A stretch of DNA of 9,829 bases from positions 1 to 9,829 of the forward strand of contig QOAX01000154.1 in assembly GCA_003972865.1 (NCBI GenBank), written 5' to 3'. The notes under the pieces are model-generated. The model was not told where the DNA came from. It saw only the letters and a program-made list of their open reading frames with translations, and did not search any database. This document shows positions 1 to 5,342 of the stretch, piece after piece. Position numbers and translations under genes: made by a program. Source of the DNA: Verrucomicrobiota bacterium (lineage in GTDB: Bacteria; Verrucomicrobiota; Verrucomicrobiia; Limisphaerales; UBA1096). Every line of letters starts with the position of its first letter. Positions within the stretch are counted from its first letter, which is position 1.

Positions 1-225
1 CGCATCGCCGACCACGAGCGGCAGACCGGACGCGTCCGCACCCGTCTCGACGCTGATCGCCTCACGCACGGCTTCGAGCTTGGCCCGGTTGCGCCCGCCC
101 AACGCCCAGCGAAGCGACGTGCCGTAGCGCTCGAGCAGATACTGGGCGGTGAGGCGTCCGGCGAAACCGGTGGCGCCCCAGACGACCACGTCGAACTCGC
201 GTTCCGGAGCGCTCACAATGCCCAT
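1..225 (-). CDS. Saccharopine dehydrogenase / trans-acting enoyl reductase-like protein, N-terminal part
   Basis: Only the first 75 codons are in the window; the gene runs off the left edge. The reading frame is open from an ATG at 225 to base 1. The peptide starts MGIVSAPEREFDVVVWGATG and has a beta-strand followed by GATGFAG (residues 17-23), the glycine-rich NAD(P)-binding turn of a Rossmann fold. LLERYG and the WALGGRNRAKLE stretch (40-51) follow. The combination VVxGATGFxG...LAxxYL...WALAGRxxxKL is typical of the saccharopine dehydrogenase NADP-binding family, which includes the mycobacterial trans-acting enoyl reductases. No clear Shine-Dalgarno precedes the ATG. The substrate cannot be told from this fragment; a lipid-linked or unknown oxidoreductase role is as likely as true lysine metabolism. 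It is on the same strand as the PhoX gene and 149 bp downstream of it, so co-transcription is possible but not shown. Confidence 0.8.
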   Translation of the reverse strand, partial: MGIVSAPEREFDVVVWGATGFAGRLTAQYLLERYGTSLRWALGGRNRAKLEAVREAISVETGADASGLPLVVGDA

Positions 226-262
226 CGGTCTGGTTACGCTGAGGCGGTGCTATGACGAGTCA

Positions 263-279
263 CGCGAGTATGCCTCGCG
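263..279. repeat. Short inverted repeat between the PhoX gene and the next gene
   Basis: CGCGAG and CTCGCG form a 6-bp stem around a 5-base loop, about 100 bp past the PhoX stop codon on the minus strand. No T-run follows on either strand, so it is not a standard intrinsic terminator. It could be a weak RNA hairpin or chance. Confidence 0.3.
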
Positions 280-374
280 CGGCGGATCGTCCTGCCACCT
301 CTGAGTTCCCCAGGCCCAGGGCTGGTTCTCTGAGTCGGTGTCATAGGTTGTTGCGGGAGCAGTGAGCCAGTGCA

Positions 375-1775
375 TCAAAGCGGTCCGTTGGCCCACGGTC
401 CAGTGACTGCAAAGGTGATCCCCGGCGTTTGTACGTTGAAGAAGAGCCAGTTCCCATCTGGACTGTAGGTGGCGCCAGCAAATTCACTCCGGCTGAAATC
501 GCCCGTAAAACGCCCGTATTTTTGGCCGTTTCGGTAAAGGGCCTGTGACACCGGAAGAATCACATTGTTCTTGGCAAAGGAAAAGATCTGTCCATCGAGA
601 GTGAGGCCACGTATGAAATTTTCGGTTGTGCCGTCCTCGCACAGGACCAAGCCCCCGCGGGGACTCGTACAGATGTTGTCTGGCATGTCAAGCACATCGG
701 TGCTCGGTGACTCGAAGATGAGACGGATCCGCTGGCCCCCGGGGTCGTATTCCCAAATTTGCCCTGCTTCGACAAAGCCGCCGCTGGTTGACACGATGTA
801 GATTCGCCCGTCTGCGTACCAGGTACCCTCGAGCCGCGCAAAGCGGGCACCACCCCCAGCGTAGCCCTGGCGGAACACACTACTCGCGGTAGTCTCGGCG
901 GGATCGGGATCATCGATCGGAACCCAGCTGACCGGCGCCCAGCTGCCGGCCTTTACGATGCGTGTGTCCGCCTGCGGCGTGCCAGCGATGGCGAGCATTT
1001 CGAGCTGACCGCCGGCTGCCAAGTTGCCGACCTCGGCTGGCAAGAAACGGTAGAAGCCCGCTGCCCCCTGATCTTCGGTCTCGTAAACGATGCCGGTCGC
1101 AGGGTCGACGCAGATCGCTTCGTGTACGAACCGTCCCATCGCTACTAACGGCTCGGCCGTTGCCGTACCGTTGGCTGGGACCTCGAAGATGTAGCCGTGC
1201 GGGTGTTCATACCCGTTGTCCCCACCCGGCCCCGAAACGGTTTCCTCGCAGGAGAGCCACGACCCCCACGGCGTCAGTCCACCGGCGCAGTTGACCGCCG
1301 TACCGGCGAGGCTGGCCCAGGAATCGAGAACCGCGCCGGTCGCTGTGTCGAACTCGAGGGTCGTCGTGCCGCCGCCTCCGTTGACGTCGTAGACCGGCTG
1401 ACTCGCGAACGCCGTGCCACTAAACATTTCGTGATTACGCACGAGACGGATGAGGCTTCCGCTTCCGGCGAACGCCGCCATACCATCGTGCCTGCCAGGG
1501 GTCACTAGCCCGCCTGCCAACGGATCCCCGGCCCAGCCAAAGGAGAGGTATTGGAAGCCGTACGGGAGGTAAAGCAGAGGAAGCCCGGTCGTCTGATCAT
1601 TAACGAGCTGCAACGGACCATAGCCGATGTCCGCTGGGGGGCCGCCTTGGGGGCCCCCAGACCCGGGCGTCTTTGTTTCAGGGCCGCGGCAGGCCAGCGC
1701 ACGAAACGGCTGGGCGCTGAGAGCCACGCCACTCAGGGCAAGGAACTGGCGTCGGTCAAGGAGGTGCGCTGACAT
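375..1775 (-). CDS. Tat-exported PhoX-family (DUF839) phosphatase
   Basis: This 466-residue protein is a PhoX/DUF839 beta-propeller protein; characterised members are periplasmic or extracellular calcium/iron-dependent alkaline phosphatases that release phosphate from organic esters. The N-terminus has a twin-arginine signal (DRRQFLALSG, residues 7-16), a hydrophobic stretch, and a likely signal peptidase I site ALA at 26-28 followed by Cys29. A Gly/Pro-rich linker (about 35-50) leads into the propeller. Family motifs seen in order: RNHE (113-116); NCAGG-x-TPWG-x-W-x-SCEE (162-178), whose Cys163 probably matches the iron-bridging Cys of PhoX; GRFVHEA (214-220); TEDQ (233-236); PDNI (365-368); CEDG (379-382); and the C-terminal EFAGATYSPDGNWLFFNVQ (431-449). 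The ATG at 1775 is the first possible start, because an in-frame TAG lies 9 bases upstream. No strong Shine-Dalgarno is visible. Regulation by phosphate is plausible but I found no clear Pho box. Many DUF839 proteins lack proven phosphatase activity. Confidence 0.88.
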   Translation of the reverse strand: MSAHLLDRRQFLALSGVALSAQPFRALACRGPETKTPGSGGPQGGPPADIGYGPLQLVNDQTTGLPLLYLPYGFQYLSFGWAGDPLAGGLVTPGRHDGMAAFAGSGSLIRLVRNHEMFSGTAFASQPVYDVNGGGGTTTLEFDTATGAVLDSWASLAGTAVNCAGGLTPWGSWLSCEETVSGPGGDNGYEHPHGYIFEVPANGTATAEPLVAMGRFVHEAICVDPATGIVYETEDQGAAGFYRFLPAEVGNLAAGGQLEMLAIAGTPQADTRIVKAGSWAPVSWVPIDDPDPAETTASSVFRQGYAGGGARFARLEGTWYADGRIYIVSTSGGFVEAGQIWEYDPGGQRIRLIFESPSTDVLDMPDNICTSPRGGLVLCEDGTTENFIRGLTLDGQIFSFAKNNVILPVSQALYRNGQKYGRFTGDFSRSEFAGATYSPDGNWLFFNVQTPGITFAVTGPWANGPL

Positions 1776-1929
1776 GGCGCGAGTCTAACAAGGTCTGAGG
1801 ACAGACAAGAAGGACGAAGTTCGCGCCGTGGTCGCACCGACCCAGAACACTTGATGCGATAGGCCGAGATGGAGTTCAGGCACGCGGCTCACAGACGGTT
1901 TGGCGGCCTCAACCGTCAAACACCGGAGG

Positions 1930-2030
1930 TGGGCTTGATCCAGTTTCGTGGACACTTTCCAAAAGGCGGATACGATGTCCACGATGGCAGATACAGCGAA
2001 GACGAGACGACCGCGTCGCGGGAAGCTCTA
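1930..2030 (+). mobile_element. Possible truncated left end of an IS3-family element
   Basis: A TG-rich start (1930 onward) leads into GTTTCGTGGACAC (1942-1954), a wording seen in many IS3-family terminal inverted repeats. Then comes a ribosome-binding-like AAAGGCGGA (1962-1970) and an ATG at 1975 that opens MSTMADTAKTRRPRRGK, a basic leader like that of IS3 OrfA proteins. After this the frame continues to a stop at 2244 but no longer resembles a helix-turn-helix transposase, and no matching right end was found. I infer a remnant of about 100 bp left by deletion. The family call is from memory of such ends and could be wrong. Confidence 0.3.
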
Positions 2031-2053
2031 TCTCGCGGCGGTGCTCGAACCTG

Positions 2054-2065
2054 GTAACCAGTTAC
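2054..2065. repeat. Interrupted palindrome GTAAC-CA-GTTAC
   Basis: Two 5-bp arms GTAAC and GTTAC are perfect inverted repeats with a 2-base centre. The site lies about 260 bp upstream of the lgt-like start. It has the size of a small operator half-site pair, but nothing else supports a regulator. Confidence 0.2.
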
Positions 2066-2313
2066 GATCGACGAAGCGTCTCGCGCTCTTCCGCTGCACC
2101 TCACAGGTCGTCGGGAAGGTATCGTCGTCCCGCTCGAAGTACTGGCCCGTAACCTCCCGCGTCCTGGATCATCCGGGAGCAGCCGATCCAACAGCGCCCC
2201 TCAGGCGAGCCTCCTGTTCCAGGAACCCGCCGAGCGCGTGCTGATTAGCCGTGAGGGAGCACTCGCCTTGAAGTGAATCGTCCGTGACCTTTCCGGCTGT
2301 CAGCGTTAGTATC

Positions 2314-2319
2314 GGGGGA
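2314..2319 (+). promoter_or_regulatory. Ribosome binding site of the lgt-like gene
   Basis: GGGGGA ends 4 bases before the ATG at 2324 and supports that start over other in-frame candidates. Confidence 0.6.
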
Positions 2320-2323
2320 ACGC

Positions 2324-3493
2324 ATGTTCGGACCCTACGTCCACCAGATCGACCCGATCCTGTTCGACATCGCCGGTGTACACCTCTGGTGGTACGGGCT
2401 GGGCTTTGCTCTCGGATTCCTGGAGATTCATCTCTTCCTGAGACGCCGTCATGGCCAGCCGCACCTGTCGCTCCGGGAGGTCTGGAGCCTAAGCCTGTTC
2501 ATGATCATCGGCGTCCTCGTCGGAGGCCGAGCCGTCGAGATCGCGTTCGACGAATGGTCGTTCTACCGTGAGCATCTCGGGCTGATTCCCGCCTACTGGC
2601 TCGGGGGGATGGCTACGCACGGGCTTATGCTCGGCGGCGCGGTCGGCGCGGGACTGTTTGCACTCCGGTACCAGAAGTCGTTCCTGCTCCTTGCCGACAC
2701 TCTCGTCATTCCGGCGGCGTTCCTCATGGGGATCGGGCGACTCGGGAACTTCATCGACGGCCAGATCGTCGGTGCCGTGACGGACGTGTGGTGGGCGGTC
2801 AAGTTTCCGGACGCGGACGGGTTTCGCCATCCGGTGGTGCTGTACGACGGTGCGAAGAACCTGCTGCTGATGGCGTACCTGATGCGCGTGAGACGAGTGA
2901 CCACGACGCCTGGCGCGACCGGGGCCCGCTTCGTGTTCTGGTACGCGTTTCCTCGCTTCTTCATCGATCTCTTCAGAGACTATCCGACTCACCGGCTCGC
3001 CCTCGGGACCGGGCAGACGCTCAACATCGTGATGGCCCTGCTCGGCGCTGCACTGTTGTATCGCTCGCGCCTGCGGAGGCTGGGTCGCCTCAAGAATAGT
3101 TTGGCTACCACTCCATCCCATGGCGGGTCGCTCGACGCGGCGCCGTTGGCCTCCCAGCGCATCGCCGTCATATGCCTGCTGGCGTTCTGCCTGACGATTC
3201 CGAGCAACTGGACACAGGACATCCCGTCCCGGTACGGCGAGCGCCACGCGGGACTGGAGTACTCTTGGCTGTACCCCATGATCGACACCGCGCCGCCTGC
3301 AGACCCCCCGGTGCTCAATCAGTCCCGCGGGCGTTTCGAGGCCGGTGCGCTCGGCGGTGACCCGCATGGGGGGGCGAGACCCGCGGCCAGACGGGCACAC
3401 CACGGGACAAGACCAGCCGTTGTCGAGCAGGTCGGCGGGGGCGTGGGGTCCCGGTCTGCGATGGCTACGGCAATCGGGCCACGAGTGAGATGA
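2324..3493 (+). CDS. lgt: Divergent prolipoprotein diacylglyceryl transferase (Lgt family) with extended C-terminus
   Basis: Lgt transfers diacylglycerol from phosphatidylglycerol to the lipobox Cys of prolipoproteins in the inner membrane. This 389-residue multi-pass protein shows the family landmarks at almost the E. coli spacing: WWYG (Tyr24, cf. Tyr26), THG (His99, cf. His103), and the signature GRLGNFIDGQIVG (138-150), with Arg139 and Asn142 matching Arg143 and Asn146. FRHPVVLYD (167-175) and RFFIDLFRD (211-219) follow. Three usually conserved positions differ: Asn149 to Asp145, Glu151 to Gln147, and Glu243 to Asp215. The Lgt core ends near residue 250. Beyond it are another hydrophobic segment (about 280-294), a WTQDIPSRYGERH...YPMID stretch (297-321), and a Gly/Pro/Arg/Ala-rich tail (324-389); typical Lgt is 260-300 residues. 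The stop overlaps the next start (ATGA). It may be a paralogue with altered substrate; the housekeeping copy is probably elsewhere. Family membership is firm, activity is not. Confidence 0.85.
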   Translation: MFGPYVHQIDPILFDIAGVHLWWYGLGFALGFLEIHLFLRRRHGQPHLSLREVWSLSLFMIIGVLVGGRAVEIAFDEWSFYREHLGLIPAYWLGGMATHGLMLGGAVGAGLFALRYQKSFLLLADTLVIPAAFLMGIGRLGNFIDGQIVGAVTDVWWAVKFPDADGFRHPVVLYDGAKNLLLMAYLMRVRRVTTTPGATGARFVFWYAFPRFFIDLFRDYPTHRLALGTGQTLNIVMALLGAALLYRSRLRRLGRLKNSLATTPSHGGSLDAAPLASQRIAVICLLAFCLTIPSNWTQDIPSRYGERHAGLEYSWLYPMIDTAPPADPPVLNQSRGRFEAGALGGDPHGGARPAARRAHHGTRPAVVEQVGGGVGSRSAMATAIGPRVR

Positions 3494-4182
3494 CGCGGTC
3501 CATTCTGGCGCTCGTCCTGTTTGTGACCGTGTCGGCTTCCCCCGTGGCCCAGTCGACCGCTCTGGACACGATCAACGAGCCCCGCAGCGGCACGCCGTTC
3601 CCGGTCTCGCTGACCCCGCCTGGCGACACGACGCCGCACTGGATCATGGGTACGGGGATCCGGCAGCGGACGATTTTCAGGGTGAAGATCTATGCGTTCG
3701 GACTGTATGTCGATCCGGAGGGCGCTCGCGCATCGCTCTCTCGGTTCGCGCGCCTACCGGCGTCGACGCTCGCGCGCGACGAGAGTTTCTACCGGCACCT
3801 CCTCGATCTGGACTTCGCGATGACGCTCCGGCTAGTCATGACGCGTACCGTCGACGGCGACGACGTGGCCGAGGCCTTCGACGACGCCCTGAGGCCCCGG
3901 ATGACGCGGGCCGTGACGGACACAAACAACGCCGGCGAGTTGGCGGTGCTGGAGAGGTTCCGCGGCTACTTCGACGTGGACGAGGTGAGGACTGGCACGG
4001 AGATCGTCTTCTCCTGCGGTCCGGCGGGACGCCTGGCTACCTCGGTTGGAGGAGACGAGCGCCCACCCATCGACTCGCGGGCCTTATGCCGGGCGCTGTT
4101 CGACGTCTACCTCGGTGAGGATCCGATCTCGGATGACGGGAAGAGAAGCATCATCGCTGGATTTCCGGGCCTGATAGGGTGA
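3490..4182 (+). CDS. Secreted chalcone isomerase-like domain protein
   Basis: A 230-residue protein with an N-terminal signal peptide (hydrophobic core about 4-14, cleavage likely between 16 and 22), so it probably acts in the periplasm. The mature part matches the bacterial chalcone isomerase-like fold: GTGIRQRTIFRVKIYAFGLY (54-73) is the diagnostic first beta-hairpin region, LRLVMTRTVDGDDVAEAFDD (113-132) the central helix, and ALCRALFDVYLGEDPIS (198-214) the C-terminal signature. In plants this fold gives chalcone isomerase and fatty-acid-binding proteins; bacterial members generally have no known enzyme activity, and lipid or fatty-acid binding is a reasonable guess. The ATG overlaps the stop of the lgt-like gene by 4 bp and has no good Shine-Dalgarno of its own, so translation is probably coupled. 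The pairing with a lipid-transferring membrane enzyme fits a role in envelope lipid handling, but this is inference. Confidence 0.82.
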   Translation: MTRSILALVLFVTVSASPVAQSTALDTINEPRSGTPFPVSLTPPGDTTPHWIMGTGIRQRTIFRVKIYAFGLYVDPEGARASLSRFARLPASTLARDESFYRHLLDLDFAMTLRLVMTRTVDGDDVAEAFDDALRPRMTRAVTDTNNAGELAVLERFRGYFDVDEVRTGTEIVFSCGPAGRLATSVGGDERPPIDSRALCRALFDVYLGEDPISDDGKRSIIAGFPGLIG

Positions 4183-4207
4183 GCTGCGCGTCGGCGTCCC
4201 CTGCTCA

Positions 4208-4236
4208 GCGTGCGCACGCAGATCGTCAATCGATTG
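4208..4236. repeat. Two adjacent perfect palindromes
   Basis: GCGTGCGCACGC (4208-4219) is a perfect 12-bp palindrome; CAATCGATTG (4227-4236) is a perfect 10-bp palindrome, 7 bp away. They start 26 bp after the end of the chalcone-isomerase-like gene. They might form small hairpins at the meeting point of two convergent units or be chance. Confidence 0.35.
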
Positions 4237-4333
4237 CGCGTGCAACCAGCACACCAGCCGCGAGCGCCACAAGGGGCAGGCCAGGCAGACCAAGTAAGAT
4301 GACCGCGCTCACCAACAGAATTCCCACCAACTC
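4226..4333 (-). CDS. Possible small hydrophobic peptide downstream of the medium subunit gene
   Basis: In the minus strand after the FAD-subunit gene, one frame encodes a strongly hydrophobic run, LVGILLVSAVILLG-LPG-LPLVALAAGVLVARAID, ending at a TGA at 4226. It would make one or two membrane segments. The frame is open further upstream, and a GTG could give a product of about 69 residues. No good ribosome binding site was found for either start, and I recognise no family. A small membrane protein or a fragment of a lost membrane gene are both possible; chance is also likely. Confidence 0.2.
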   Translation of the reverse strand, partial: ELVGILLVSAVILLGLPGLPLVALAAGVLVARAID

Positions 4334-4478
4334 ATTAGCTGGGTTTTGAAAAGATGCGAGAAATTTGATTTGCCCAGCTCGGTCTGGCTGTCCAGGAGCC
4401 GGACGGTGGATGTCAACGGCCGCCTCGGACACGGTCGTGGGGGATGCCGTCAGGGCCCCGTGAGCCTCGCAGCCTCCG

Positions 4479-5342
4479 TTACCGCTGGGGGAGACGTGCC
4501 AACGCGCCGTCGAGCGCGCGCTTCGCAAAGACCGGGACCATCGCCCGGCGGTAGGTCTCGCTGGCATGGATGTCCCCGGCGACGTCCTCGAGATCCGACC
4601 CGGCGAGTTGCGCGGCCTCGGCGACGACCTCCGACGTCGGCTGGCGCCCCGCGAGTGCCTCCTCGACGGCGGTCAGACGGACGGCATGCGACACGGCGCC
4701 GGTCAGGCCGACACGCGCCGAACGGATGACACCGTCGGCCACGTCGAGCGCGGCCGCCACGCCGACGATGGCGAACCGCGAGGCGCGCTGATAGAGCTTC
4801 GCGTAGGCGGCGGCTCGCACCGGCGCGAACCGGACCGCGGTGATGATCTCGTCGGGGGCGAGGTCCACGGTGAACAGATCCTGGAAGAAGTCGCTTGCCG
4901 GCACGACACGCGGTCCCCGCGAGCTCCGCAGGTGAATCTCGGCATCGACGGCGAGCATGACCGCCGGGTAGTCGGCGGCCGGGTCGGCATGGGCCAGGCT
5001 GCCGCCCAGCGTACCGCGGTTGCGCACCTGGGGGTCGCCGATCGTCCCCGCCGTCTCGGCAACCACCGGGCACTGCTGCCGCAACAGCGACGAGGTGGCG
5101 ACATCGTGGTGCACGGTGCCGGCGCCGACCTCGATTGCGCCATCCACATCGCGCACGCCGGCCAGGCCGGGGATGCGCGCGATGTCGATCAGGGTGGTCG
5201 GCTCATTCAGCCGAAACTTCATCAGCGGCACCAGGCTGTGACCGCCGGCGATGAACTTGCCGGTCGCGCCGGTGGCGGCGAGCTTCGCAAGGGCGTCGTC
5301 TACCGACGTCGCGCGCTCATATTCGAATGCGGACGGAATCAC
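4479..5342 (-). CDS. coxM: Molybdenum hydroxylase FAD-binding medium subunit (form II CoxM-like)
   Basis: This is the FAD subunit of a heterotrimeric xanthine oxidase-family enzyme; it passes electrons from the [2Fe-2S] clusters to its flavin and on to an acceptor. I start it at GTG 5342 and not at the ATG 27 bases upstream, for three reasons: GGAGG sits 6 bases before the GTG, the GTG forms a GTGA 4-bp overlap with the large-subunit stop, and the product (287 residues, starting MIPSAFEYERA) has the usual CoxM N-terminus and length. The FAD motifs are clear: AGGHSL (32-37) and TIGDPQVRNRGTLGGS (100-115) followed by LAHADPAADYPA (116-127). A CO dehydrogenase flavoprotein C-terminal domain follows (about 180-285). 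It is last in the small-large-medium operon and its translation is probably coupled to the large subunit. Confidence 0.93.
   Translation of the reverse strand: MIPSAFEYERATSVDDALAKLAATGATGKFIAGGHSLVPLMKFRLNEPTTLIDIARIPGLAGVRDVDGAIEVGAGTVHHDVATSSLLRQQCPVVAETAGTIGDPQVRNRGTLGGSLAHADPAADYPAVMLAVDAEIHLRSSRGPRVVPASDFFQDLFTVDLAPDEIITAVRFAPVRAAAYAKLYQRASRFAIVGVAAALDVADGVIRSARVGLTGAVSHAVRLTAVEEALAGRQPTSEVVAEAAQLAGSDLEDVAGDIHASETYRRAMVPVFAKRALDGALARLPQR

Larger units (their letters stand above)
1776..2323. other. Intergenic region between divergent PhoX and lgt genes, possible IS remnant
   Basis: This 548-bp stretch separates the minus-strand PhoX gene from the plus-strand lgt-like gene, so it should carry both promoters. 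I could not pick out a convincing -35/-10 pair. Short open frames on both strands have no recognisable domains. Inside it are a possible IS3-type left end with an orfA-like start (about 1930-2030), a 12-bp interrupted palindrome (2054-2065), and the lgt ribosome binding site near the right edge. Confidence 0.6.
4183..4478. other. Convergent intergenic region with palindromes, no clear gene
   Basis: This 296-bp gap lies between two convergent transcription units. It has two perfect palindromes (4208-4219 and 4227-4236) and a 7-bp inverted repeat AGCTGGG/CCCAGCT (4337-4343 and 4373-4379) around a 29-base AT-richer loop. None is followed by a T-run, so no standard intrinsic terminator is evident for either side. 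A minus-strand hydrophobic open frame ends at 4226 and is listed separately. Confidence 0.55.

Noticed and set aside
28..30. Lipobox in the PhoX signal peptide around Cys29
   Set aside because: This applies to the protein from 375-1775 (residues 26-29, ALAC): Ala and not Leu is at -3, so signal peptidase I cleavage at ALA is more likely than lipidation. The coordinates given are residue numbers of that protein.
1648..1659. Perfect palindrome TGGGGGCCCCCA as a regulatory site
   Set aside because: It lies inside the PhoX gene and is explained by codons for the Gly/Pro-rich linker after the signal peptide.
2268..2312. Promoter for the lgt-like gene from TTGAAG (2268-2273) and TAGTAT (2307-2312)
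   Set aside because: The spacing of 33 bp is about twice that of a sigma-70 promoter and no better -35 lies at the right distance.
2489..3403. Long minus-strand open frame (304 codons) opposite the lgt-like gene
   Set aside because: It is the shadow of a GC-rich coding region; its translation is rich in Arg, Glu and Pro with no domain, while the plus strand carries clear Lgt motifs.
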